Shown in pieces: positions 1 through 5,950 of a stretch of 6,654 nt of DNA. Location: contig JAGQUL010000360.1 in NCBI GenBank assembly GCA_020438525.1, positions 1 to 6,654 on the forward strand, written 5' to 3'. Every line of letters starts with the position of its first letter. Within the stretch, counting starts at the first letter, position 1. A program made the position numbers and the translations under genes. The notes beneath the pieces were generated by a model. That model worked only from the letters and a program-made list of their open reading frames with translations, did not search any database and had not been told where the DNA came from. Source of the stretch: Thermoleophilia bacterium. GTDB taxonomy: Bacteria > Actinomycetota > Thermoleophilia > Gaiellales > SKUG01.

Positions 1-471
1 GCCGCCCGAGAACTGGTGCGGGTAGGCGTCGAGGCGCTCCTTGGCGGCCGGGATCTGCACGGCCTGCATCAGGTCGAGCGCGCGCGCTCGTGCCTGCTCC
101 ATCGTCATGCCCTTGTGGTGGATCAGGCCCTCGGTCAGCTGCGTGCTGATCTTCAGCACCGGATTGAGCGAGGTCATCGGGTCCTGGAAGATCATCGCGA
201 TCTCGTTGCCGCGGACCGACTGCATCTCCTCCTCGCTGATCTGCACGAGGTCGCGACCGTCGTAGAGCACCTGGCCGCCGGCGACGGTTCCCGGCGGCTT
301 GATCAGGCGCATCACGCCGAGCGATGTCTGGCTCTTGCCGCAGCCGGATTCGCCCACGATGCCGAGCGTCTCGCCCTCGTCGACCCAGTACGACACGCCG
401 TCGACGGCCTTCACCACGCCGGCGCGGGTCTGGTACTGGACCTTGAGATCTCGGACTTCGAGCAGTGCCAT
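1..471 (-). CDS. oppD: Oligopeptide/dipeptide ABC transporter ATP-binding protein OppD (partial, C-terminus beyond left edge)
   Basis: This is the first 157 residues of a cytoplasmic ABC ATPase that energises the peptide importer encoded by the genes just upstream. It begins MALLEVRDLKVQYQT. Walker A is GESGCGKS at residues 40-47, the Q-loop is FQDPMTSLNP at 95-104, and the window ends at FSGG (154-157), the start of the ABC signature. Walker B, the D- and H-loops and the OppD/DppD C-terminal region with its usual Fe-S cysteines are therefore not visible. The Q-loop wording MTSLNP and the FSGG form of the signature are typical of the OppD/DppD branch. The ATG at 471 is supported by AGGAGGAA nine bases upstream. 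It lies 15 bp after oppC, so it is co-transcribed and probably translationally coupled. The family assignment is firm. The choice of oppD over dppD, and hence the substrate, is inferred from the neighbours. Confidence 0.93.
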   Translation of the reverse strand, partial: MALLEVRDLKVQYQTRAGVVKAVDGVSYWVDEGETLGIVGESGCGKSQTSLGVMRLIKPPGTVAGGQVLYDGRDLVQISEEEMQSVRGNEIAMIFQDPMTSLNPVLKISTQLTEGLIHHKGMTMEQARARALDLMQAVQIPAAKERLDAYPHQFSGG

Positions 472-480
472 CCTTGGGGG

Positions 481-488
481 TTCCTCCT
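481..488 (-). promoter_or_regulatory. Shine-Dalgarno site of oppD, fused to the oppC stop codon
   Basis: The minus strand reads TAGGAGGAA, where TAG (489-487) is the oppC stop codon and AGGAGGAA is the ribosome-binding site for the ATG at 471, with a 9-base spacer. The stop codon and the Shine-Dalgarno sequence share bases. A ribosome terminating on oppC therefore sits directly on the oppD initiation region, which favours coupled translation. Confidence 0.8.
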
Positions 489-1548
489 AGTGGACCTGGC
501 CGCGCGGATCGAGCGCGTCGCGTACTCCATCGGCAACCGCGACGGTTGCCAATACAGTAGTCGCGATCAGCAGCGCCGGCACCCACATCAGGTGCGGAGC
601 GACGTTGATGTACTTGTAGCCGTCCTCGGCAAGCTGGCCCCACGAGGTGTCGGGCGGCTGCACGCCCAGCCCGAGGAACGACAGGAACGCCTCGCCGAGG
701 ATCGCGTTCGGGATCTCCAGGAAGATCGCCACGGTCATCACGCCGACCGCGTTCGGGATCACGTGCTTGCCGATGATCCGACCCGCCTTCGCGCCGTTGG
801 CGCGCGCGCTCTCGACGTACTCGTTCTGCTTGAGGCTCAGCATCTGGCCACGCATGATTCGCGCCGCGGTGAACCACGTGGTGAGCGTGAGCGCCGGCAC
901 CATGTAGGCGATCGGCGGCGCCTCCGGCCACCGCTGCCTGACCACTGCGACCGTGATGATCGCGAACGGCAGGTATGGCAGCCCGTAGAGCGCGTCGAGC
1001 AGTCGCATCATGATGTTGTCGACGCGCCCGCCGAAGTAGCCGCTGATCGATCCGTAGAGCACGCCGATCGCGAGCACCACGACCGACACGGCGAGTGCGA
1101 TCGAGAGGCTGATGCGTGCGCCGATCCAGGCTCTGGTCCACAGGTCGCGGCCGGCGTAGTCGGTTCCGAACCAGTGGTCGGCGCTCGGCCCCTCGTTGGC
1201 CATCTTGTAGCCGGCGCTCGTGATGCGGGTCGCCTCGGTGGTGTCGCCGAGCGGCACGAAGATCGCCAGCAGGACGTACAGGACGACGAGCAGGAACCCG
1301 GCCATGGCCAGCTTGTTGTGGCTGAAGCGGCGGACCGCGTCCTTCCAGAGCGATCGCTGCTCGGTGACCGCGCCGGCGTCGCGCACGTCGAAGCTCTCGA
1401 GGCGTTCGGACCAGTGGCCGGCGAGATCCTTGAGCTCGGCGCGCGCCGAGTCGCGAAGCCCGCTGACCTCGCCCGTGGCGGGTGGCTCGTTCAACGGGTC
1501 CGGGGCCTCGGTGACCGCCGGATCGTCTTCGCCTGGCGGCCTAGTCAT
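487..1548 (-). CDS. oppC: Peptide ABC transporter permease OppC, with long N-terminal extension
   Basis: This is an inner-membrane permease that pairs with OppB to form the import channel. It has 353 residues. TM1 lies near 80-100, preceded by FSHNKLAMAGF, which is typical of the OppC N-terminal domain. Further hydrophobic segments lie near 147-170, 190-203, 213-230, 266-288 and 321-340. The EAA coupling loop that contacts the ATPase starts EYVESARANGAKAG (243-256) and continues to IPN (264-266). It is followed by FLSFLGLGVQPPDTSWG (288-304), a strong OppC/DppC hallmark, and by DPRG near the C-terminus. The family is usually about 300 residues; the excess is about 50 extra N-terminal residues, rich in Pro, Glu and Asp, before TM1. 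The ATG at 1548 overlaps the end of oppB by 8 bp (ATGACTAG). AAGGA lies six bases upstream, inside oppB. The family is certain, and the transported substrate is inferred from the operon. Confidence 0.95.
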   Translation of the reverse strand: MTRPPGEDDPAVTEAPDPLNEPPATGEVSGLRDSARAELKDLAGHWSERLESFDVRDAGAVTEQRSLWKDAVRRFSHNKLAMAGFLLVVLYVLLAIFVPLGDTTEATRITSAGYKMANEGPSADHWFGTDYAGRDLWTRAWIGARISLSIALAVSVVVLAIGVLYGSISGYFGGRVDNIMMRLLDALYGLPYLPFAIITVAVVRQRWPEAPPIAYMVPALTLTTWFTAARIMRGQMLSLKQNEYVESARANGAKAGRIIGKHVIPNAVGVMTVAIFLEIPNAILGEAFLSFLGLGVQPPDTSWGQLAEDGYKYINVAPHLMWVPALLIATTVLATVAVADGVRDALDPRGQVH

Positions 1549-2446
1549 GCGAGATCCTTGGATCGAGCCAGCCGACGATCACGTCGACGACGAGGTTCAT
1601 CACGATGATGATCACGCTCAGGAGCACGGTCGTGACGAGGATCAGGTTGTAGTCGAGCGGCTGCTTGAACGAGTTGATGAACTCGCCCGCGATGCCCGGC
1701 ACGATCATGATCCGCTCGATGATGAACGAGCCGGTCAGCACGAAGCCGAACAGCGGACCCGCGTTCACGACCGTCGGGATGAGCGAGTTGCGCAGGGTGT
1801 GCCGGATCACCGTGGTGCGCCAGCCAAGGCCCTTGGCGCGTGCGGTGACGATGTACTCCTGCTGCAGCACCTCGAGCATCGAGGCACGAACGAGCCGCAC
1901 GAAGTACGGCATGATCGAGATCCCGAGGATGAAGATGGGGCCGAGCTTCTCGCTCCACGTGTCCCACCCGTAGTAGGGCGAGTACTTCACCCAGAGCGTC
2001 GCGGTGACGAACGACGGGAACGCGAACGCGAGCGTGCTGAAGAGCGTGATGCCGTAGTCGACGATCCCGTTCGCACGCAGCGCGCTGATCATGCCGAGCG
2101 ACGTGCCGAGCAGGGATGCGAACACGAACGCGAAGAATCCGAGCTCCATCGACACGGGCAGCTTCGTCCTGACGATCTCGCTGATCTCGAGCTCGCCGGG
2201 CTTGGTCGACACGCCGAGGTCACCGGTTGCGAGGTCCTTGATGAAGCTCGCGTAGCGCACGAAGAACGGATCGTTCACGCCGAAGCGCTGGTTGAGCGCC
2301 TCGACCTGCGACTTCGAGTACTTCGGGTTGGAGCTGAACTGGTCGCCGTCGTACGGCAGCGCACGCACGAGGCCGAATGTCAGCAGCGCGGCAAGCAGCA
2401 CGACGGGGATCGACCACAACAGCCGGCGGATGATGAATCCGAACAT
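1541..2446 (-). CDS. oppB: Peptide ABC transporter permease OppB
   Basis: This is an inner-membrane permease, the partner of OppC. Its 301 residues match the usual family length of about 300-310. It opens with MFGFIIRRLLWSIPVV, the standard OppB/DppB start, with TM1 at about 9-29. A periplasmic-side region carries GDLGVS (75-80). Further membrane segments lie near 100-122, 132-152, 168-186, 228-245 and 266-290. The EAA loop begins EYIVTARAKG (197-206) and ends SLIPT (221-225), followed by the family motif IVPGIAGEFINS (248-259). The C-terminus is WLDPRISHD. No in-frame start codon was found between the ATG at 2446 and about 2500, and this ATG gives the canonical N-terminus. Its Shine-Dalgarno is poor (AGGGG, 11 bases away). 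A stronger site about 40 bases upstream belongs to an out-of-frame ATG. The gene lies 172 bp after oppA and overlaps oppC by 8 bp. Confidence 0.96.
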   Translation of the reverse strand: MFGFIIRRLLWSIPVVLLAALLTFGLVRALPYDGDQFSSNPKYSKSQVEALNQRFGVNDPFFVRYASFIKDLATGDLGVSTKPGELEISEIVRTKLPVSMELGFFAFVFASLLGTSLGMISALRANGIVDYGITLFSTLAFAFPSFVTATLWVKYSPYYGWDTWSEKLGPIFILGISIMPYFVRLVRASMLEVLQQEYIVTARAKGLGWRTTVIRHTLRNSLIPTVVNAGPLFGFVLTGSFIIERIMIVPGIAGEFINSFKQPLDYNLILVTTVLLSVIIIVMNLVVDVIVGWLDPRISHD

Positions 2447-2481
2447 CTGGTCTGGAACCCCTGGTCGTCGAGACCTTTCAT
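2380..2481 (-). other. Possible 33-codon upstream ORF overlapping oppB out of frame
   Basis: An ATG at 2481 is preceded by GGGAAGGAACC, the best Shine-Dalgarno-like sequence in the oppA-oppB gap, though its spacing is short (about 3-5 bases). The frame runs MKGLDDQGFQTR and ends in a cysteine- and serine-rich stretch, with a TGA at 2382-2380, 67 bases inside oppB in another frame. The overlapping part is probably not selected as protein, because oppB dictates its codons. It could be a leader whose translation keeps the oppB start accessible, or chance. Sequences GGAACC and GGTTCC flank it and could pair around its start. No function is claimed. Confidence 0.25.
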
Positions 2482-2531
2482 GGTTCCTTCCCGCAAGCGC
2501 GTCGGTTCAACCGCGATTCGACGACGGGTCG

Positions 2532-2552
2532 AGCAGCCTGAACAGGGCTGCT
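2532..2552 (-). other. Second stem-loop in the oppA-oppB gap
   Basis: AGCAGCC (2532-2538) and GGCTGCT (2546-2552) form a perfect 7-bp stem with a 7-base loop. In the minus-strand transcript it lies 14 bases downstream of the larger UUCG hairpin and 85 bases before the oppB ATG. No T-run follows, so it is not a classical terminator. It may add to RNA stability or to attenuation together with the larger hairpin. Confidence 0.45.
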
Positions 2553-2566
2553 TGCAGGGAAGACGA

Positions 2567-2592
2567 CCGGGGCGCCCCGAAGGGCGCCCCGG
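2567..2592 (-). terminator. Strong stem-loop with UUCG loop after oppA (leaky terminator or mRNA-stabilising element)
   Basis: CCGGGGCGCCC (2567-2577) and GGGCGCCCCGG (2582-2592) pair perfectly over 11 bp. In the minus-strand RNA the loop is UUCG closed by a C-G pair, the exceptionally stable C(UUCG)G tetraloop. It starts 26 bases after the oppA stop codon. The RNA that follows begins UCGUCUUCCC, pyrimidine-rich but without a true U-run. Intrinsic termination is therefore probably partial. Such an element between a binding-protein gene and its permeases would raise OppA relative to OppBCD, either by partial termination or by protecting the 3' end of oppA mRNA. The structure is directly visible; its role is inference. 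Confidence 0.75.
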
Positions 2593-2618
2593 CGTTCAGC
2601 TTCGGTGCTGGGAATCGA

Positions 2619-4307
2619 TCAGTGCTCGTTGATCGACAGGTTCTCCCAGTAGATGATGCCCGACGGCAGCAGCTCGAAGTCGTTCACCCAGGTCTGGGTC
2701 AGCGTCGCGTCGGCCTGCACGTAGAGCGGTGCGGCCGGCATGTCGCCGTCGGGACCGGTGAGCTTCGCCTCGAGCTGCTTGTAGAGCTGGAAGCGATCCT
2801 CGTCGTTGACCGTCTTGATGGCCTCGTCGTAGATCTTGTCGTAGTCCTCCGACGAGTAGTTGGAGCCGTTCAGGCCGGCCTCGATGTTCTTGGAGTAGAA
2901 CAGCTGGTACCAGTCCTGGGCATCCAGGTAGTCCTGGATCCAGCCCTGGAGCAGCAGGTCGACGTCCTTCTTCACCGGCGAGATGCCGTAGCCGACGGTC
3001 GAGAACACGTCACCCGCGGTGGGCTTGAGCTCGACCTTCACGCCGACGTCGGCGAGGTTGGACTGGATCTGCTCGGCGATCGCCGCAGCATTGCCGGAGT
3101 CGGAGACGTAGTACAGCGTCAACGTCTCCTTCGGGTCCCAACCGGCCTCGCTCAGCAGGTCCTTCGCCTTGTCGGCGTCGGGCGTGCCGTCGCTCGACAG
3201 GAAGTCCTGCGCACCCTCGGACCACACCTCCGAGCCGGGCACTGCCGGCGGGACGATGATGTTGGTCGGCACGTCACCCTTCTTGGTGATGTTCTCGACG
3301 ATGTCCTTGCGGTTGATCGCGAGCGCCAGGGCCTGGCGGACCTTCGGATCCGACAGCTCCTTGTTGGTCGTGTTCATGTACATGTACTGCGAACCGACCG
3401 TCTCGCCGCTGACGAAGGTGTCCTCGCCCTTCCACTTGTCGATCTCGGCGCCGTCGAACATGGTGTTCTGCAGGCCGGTATCGAGGTCGCCGCGAGTGAA
3501 CTCCTGCGCCGCAGTCGTGGGCTCGCCGATCATGCGGAACGTGATCTTGTCGAGCTTCACGTCGTCTGCCTTGAAGTACTTGTCGTTCTTCTCGTAGACG
3601 ATGCTGTCGCCGGGCTTGTACTCGGTCAGCTTGAACGGACCGCTCACCGCGGTCTCGGTCGACTTGCCGTAGTCCTTGCCGAGCTTCTCCAGCTGGTCTG
3701 CGCGCAGCGGGTAGAAGATCTGGATCGTCAGCAGCTGCGAGAACCACGGCACGACCTGCTTGAGCTTGATCTCGATCGTGTGGTCGTCGACCGCCTTGAT
3801 GCCGTCGATCGGGCCCTTCGCCTTGCCGGCCAGCTTCTCCTCGGCGCCGACCATTCCGGTCAGGAAGCCGGCGAAGTAGGCACCGGTGTCGGGCTCGAGC
3901 GCGTAGTTGACCGCGGTCACGACGTCCTCGGCCACGATCGGCTCGCCGTCGCTCCACTCGGCGTCGTCGCGCATCTTGATCGTGTACGTGAGGCCGTCGT
4001 CGCTGATCTCCGGCTCGCCGTCGGCCAGCCAGGGCTCGATCGAGTTGTCGTTGCCGACCACCCGGTAGAGGCCCGCGAACTGCACGTAGCCCTTCGAGTT
4101 GATGGCGTCGAGGTAGGACATGCCCGCCGGGTTGAACAGCCCGGGCTCGGCCTCGTCGCCGATGTTGGCGACCAGTTCCTGCTTCTTGGCGAGGTTGGCG
4201 CTGCCGCCACCATCACCCTTGTCGTCGCTACCGCAGCCGACCGCGACGAGCGCGGCGGCGGCGAGGATCGCCAACATGACGACCAGCTTCTGGAACTTCA
4301 CGGACAC
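2619..4307 (-). CDS. oppA: Peptide-binding lipoprotein OppA (SBP family 5)
   Basis: This is an extracytoplasmic solute-binding lipoprotein that delivers peptides to OppBC. It has 562 residues, normal for the family. The N-terminus is a lipoprotein signal with basic residues K4 and K7, a hydrophobic core at about 8-23 and lipobox AVGC with Cys25 as the lipidated residue. A Gly/Asp-rich linker (26-37) follows. Family-5 signatures are DGLTYTIKMRDDAEWSDGEP (104-123) followed by VAEDVV (125-130), VSGPFKLTEY (221-230), and DPKVRQALALAINRKDIVEN (320-339). The C-terminal half holds DYLDAQDWYQLFYSKN (459-474) and SEDYDKIYDEA (486-496), typical of OppA-like proteins. The start is GTG at 4307, with GGGAGGAAGG six bases upstream. 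An in-frame GTG two codons later is less well spaced. oppA leads the importer genes and is followed by two stem-loops before oppB. Peptide specificity is inferred; other family-5 proteins bind nickel, opines or sugars. Confidence 0.95.
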   Translation of the reverse strand: MSVKFQKLVVMLAILAAAALVAVGCGSDDKGDGGGSANLAKKQELVANIGDEAEPGLFNPAGMSYLDAINSKGYVQFAGLYRVVGNDNSIEPWLADGEPEISDDGLTYTIKMRDDAEWSDGEPIVAEDVVTAVNYALEPDTGAYFAGFLTGMVGAEEKLAGKAKGPIDGIKAVDDHTIEIKLKQVVPWFSQLLTIQIFYPLRADQLEKLGKDYGKSTETAVSGPFKLTEYKPGDSIVYEKNDKYFKADDVKLDKITFRMIGEPTTAAQEFTRGDLDTGLQNTMFDGAEIDKWKGEDTFVSGETVGSQYMYMNTTNKELSDPKVRQALALAINRKDIVENITKKGDVPTNIIVPPAVPGSEVWSEGAQDFLSSDGTPDADKAKDLLSEAGWDPKETLTLYYVSDSGNAAAIAEQIQSNLADVGVKVELKPTAGDVFSTVGYGISPVKKDVDLLLQGWIQDYLDAQDWYQLFYSKNIEAGLNGSNYSSEDYDKIYDEAIKTVNDEDRFQLYKQLEAKLTGPDGDMPAAPLYVQADATLTQTWVNDFELLPSGIIYWENLSINEH

Positions 4308-4313
4308 GATGTG

Positions 4314-4323
4314 CCTTCCTCCC
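4314..4323 (-). promoter_or_regulatory. Shine-Dalgarno site of oppA
   Basis: The minus strand reads GGGAGGAAGG, then six bases (CACATC), then the GTG start at 4307. This strong, well-spaced site fixes the non-ATG start. It contrasts with the two upstream genes, secG and the MBL gene, which have none. Confidence 0.8.
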
Positions 4324-4389
4324 TCTTGGAACTACACGGATCGAGTGGCGCCTCGACGGCGTACGTCCACGCACCATTCGTCACCACAC

Positions 4390-4454
4390 CGACGGGCTCC
4401 TACCCACGCTCGTCGATCTTGAACAACGTTGGACCGAAACCCTTCGACGGGCTC
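4390..4454 (-). repeat. Pair of 10-bp direct repeats in the secG-oppA gap
   Basis: GAGCCCGTCG (minus strand) occurs at 4454-4445 and again at 4399-4390, 55 bp apart, about five helical turns. Both copies lie in the 156-bp gap between secG and oppA, where an oppA promoter and operator would be expected. The copies are short and G/C-rich, so chance recurrence is possible. I see no convincing -10/-35 pair in this gap. Confidence 0.35.
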
Positions 4455-4463
4455 ACGAGACCG

Positions 4464-4691
4464 TCACGTGAAGATCTTGGCAAGCGTCAGGGTCGTGGCC
4501 AGGTACAGGAGCGCCACCACGACCGTCAGCCGGTCGAGGTTGCGTTCCATGACGTGCTGGCCACCTGCCTGTCCGCCGCCGACACCGCCGATCGATCCCA
4601 GACCGCTCTGCGCGCCGGAGTGCATGAGCACGAGCACGATGAGCAGGATGGAGAAGATCACGTGAAAGAAGATGACGATGCCGTCCAACAT
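4464..4691 (-). CDS. secG: Preprotein translocase subunit SecG
   Basis: This is a small inner-membrane subunit of the SecYEG channel that assists SecA-driven protein export. Its 75 residues are normal for SecG. TM1 lies at about 4-23 and ends in LVLMHSG. A glycine-rich loop follows (GLGSIGGVGGG, 30-40), then VMERNLDRLTV (47-57), a pattern typical of actinobacterial SecG, and TM2 at about 55-72. The ATG at 4691 gives the standard N-terminus MLDGIVIFFHV. In-frame GTG (4700) and TTG (4727) codons would add non-hydrophobic residues and are better explained as promoter sequence. There is no Shine-Dalgarno, but a TAnnnT hexamer lies 7 bp before the ATG, suggesting a leaderless mRNA. It sits 32 bp after the MBL gene and 156 bp before oppA. 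In many actinobacteria secG follows tpiA, which is not seen here. Confidence 0.9.
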   Translation of the reverse strand: MLDGIVIFFHVIFSILLIVLVLMHSGAQSGLGSIGGVGGGQAGGQHVMERNLDRLTVVVALLYLATTLTLAKIFT

Positions 4692-4698
4692 GGGGGCC

Positions 4699-4727
4699 AC
4701 GCTACCGCACCGGCGTGACGCGCTCAA
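4699..4727 (-). promoter_or_regulatory. Predicted secG promoter (leaderless)
   Basis: On the minus strand TTGAGC (4727-4722) and TAGCGT (4704-4699) are separated by exactly 17 bp. The -10 hexamer ends 7 bp before the secG ATG, placing the expected transcription start at or next to the A of the ATG. TTGAGC matches four of six -35 consensus positions, and TAGCGT fits TAnnnT. The -35 overlaps the MBL stop codon. With no Shine-Dalgarno present, this supports a leaderless transcript. Reading of the bases is direct; promoter activity is inferred. Confidence 0.6.
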
Positions 4728-5851
4728 GCACCATCGCGCGTAATGTCGAATTCCGCGGCGGTCTCGTAGCGCACGCGTCCTTCATCGTCACGCGCGCGCG
4801 TGACGCGCCCCTCCGCGCGGGCACGCTCGAGGTGCGCGAGCGTCTCGGTCGTCGCAAAGCGCTGGTTCGGCGCGTCGAGCTGCTCACGCTCGAACACGTG
4901 CGCGAACACCAGCCGCGCCGTGTCGTAGGCCGTGGCATTGCCGATTTCGCGTACCGCTTCGACGCACTGGTCGATGCGCTGCTGGTGGTGCGAGACCAGC
5001 ACGCGCGCGCGATCGGCGCCGCCCGCGAACGGGTCGCCGTGGCCGGGCAGCACGAGCTTCGGGTCGAGCATCGCCACCTTCATCAGCGACTCGAGGTAGC
5101 GGGCGAGCGGGTCGCGTTCGTGGCGCGGGAAGCGTCCCACCGCGGGGCTGATCCGTTCGAGCAGGTGGTCGGCAGCGAGCAGCAGTCCGCCGTCGCGATC
5201 GTGCAGCACGATCTGCCCGTCGGCGTGACCGGGCGTCGCCACGACGTGCCAGCTTCGCCCGGCGGCCTCGATCCGGTCGCCGTCGTCGAGCGGCTGCCAT
5301 GCGTCGTCGGGCGGGAGCGTGATCGCGATGCGCGCGAGCTCCGTCTCGTGCTCGAGCGCGCGAGCGACCTCGTCGGGCAGGCCGTGCTCGCGCAGGTGCG
5401 CGTCGACCGCCGCGATGTACTCGTCGATGCGCCCGCGATCCCCCCAGACGTCGGGCGCCTGGTGGATCGTCGAGGAGCTGGCGAGCGGAACGGCGCCGGT
5501 CAGCGCGTGCAGGGGACCCGAACCGCCGATGTGGTCGGGATGGTGGTGGCTCACGACGAAGCGCTGCACGTCCTGCGGGGAGCGATCCACGGCCGCGAGC
5601 GCGGCCTTCCACAGGCGGCTCGCACCAGGGGCGACGCCGGTGTCGAACACCGTGACCGAACCGTCGTCGTCCAGCAGCATGTAGGCGTTGACGGGATCGA
5701 CGCGCACGTGCAGCGGGATCCGAACCCGCCAGATCCCGGGCGCGACCTCGTCGGGACCACCCTCGCCCCGATCCCACTCGCCGGAGGGGCCGTCGCCGGA
5801 AGCGCGCTCGTCGGGGCTCGATTCGGCGGGTGCTGTCTGCTCGGAATCCAT
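4724..5851 (-). CDS. MBL-fold metallohydrolase with C-terminal winged-helix region (LACTB2-like)
   Basis: This is a soluble metallo-beta-lactamase-fold hydrolase of 375 residues from the ATG at 5851. Residues 1-35 form an acidic, probably disordered extension. The fold starts at VAPGIWRVRIPLHVR and contains NAYMLL and FDTGV (69-73). The metal-binding motif is SHHHPDHIGG (H102, H104, D106, H107), followed by TPGHADG (H209), AADH (D228) and LPGHGDP (H271), so all usual two-metal ligands are present. The C-terminal part, EQLDAPNQRFATTETLAHLE (323-342), resembles the winged-helix region of LACTB2-type proteins. Relatives include RNA endonucleases and thioester hydrolases, so the substrate cannot be assigned. 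TTG (5905) and GTG (5896) starts further up would add residues with no family match. There is no Shine-Dalgarno, and a -10-like TACACT lies 7 bp upstream. Its stop is 32 bp before secG. Confidence 0.9.
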   Translation of the reverse strand: MDSEQTAPAESSPDERASGDGPSGEWDRGEGGPDEVAPGIWRVRIPLHVRVDPVNAYMLLDDDGSVTVFDTGVAPGASRLWKAALAAVDRSPQDVQRFVVSHHHPDHIGGSGPLHALTGAVPLASSSTIHQAPDVWGDRGRIDEYIAAVDAHLREHGLPDEVARALEHETELARIAITLPPDDAWQPLDDGDRIEAAGRSWHVVATPGHADGQIVLHDRDGGLLLAADHLLERISPAVGRFPRHERDPLARYLESLMKVAMLDPKLVLPGHGDPFAGGADRARVLVSHHQQRIDQCVEAVREIGNATAYDTARLVFAHVFEREQLDAPNQRFATTETLAHLERARAEGRVTRARDDEGRVRYETAAEFDITRDGA

Positions 5852-5858
5852 CGGCGAC

Positions 5859-5887
5859 AGTGTACTTGCGCCATCACAGCCCGTCCC
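5859..5887 (-). promoter_or_regulatory. Predicted promoter of the MBL gene (leaderless)
   Basis: TACACT (5864-5859, minus strand) fits TAnnnT and ends exactly 7 bp before the ATG at 5851. GGGACG lies 17 bp further up (5887-5882) and keeps only the GAC core of the -35 consensus. No ribosome-binding site precedes the ATG. The spacing is identical to that at secG, which strengthens the call, although the -35 is weak. Confidence 0.5.
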
Positions 5888-5950
5888 GATCTGCACACCA
5901 CCCAACCAGTCCCGGAGGTGGAGACGGCGGCGCCGGGCAGGCAGCGCGGG

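Noticed and set aside
2379..2490. A frameshift that would join ATG 2481 to oppB
   Set aside because: ATG 2446 already gives the canonical OppB N-terminus (MFGFIIRRLL), so no sequence error or frameshift needs to be assumed.
4397..4426. oppA promoter candidate TTGTTC (4426-4421) with TAGGAG (4402-4397), spacing 18 bp, minus strand
   Set aside because: TAGGAG lacks the final T expected in a -10 element and nothing else supports it. I could not identify a convincing oppA promoter in the 156-bp gap.
2292..4718. Very long plus-strand open frames (16-1608, 1220-2632, 2292-4718, 4715-6490) as genes
   Set aside because: They run antisense across well-recognised genes and their gaps. Their translations are Arg/His/Asp/Val-rich with no family motifs, as expected from the mirror of GC-rich codons.
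4692..4727. Longer secG starting at TTG 4727 (87 residues)
   Set aside because: The extra 12 residues are polar and atypical for SecG. The TTG is better explained as the -35 element.
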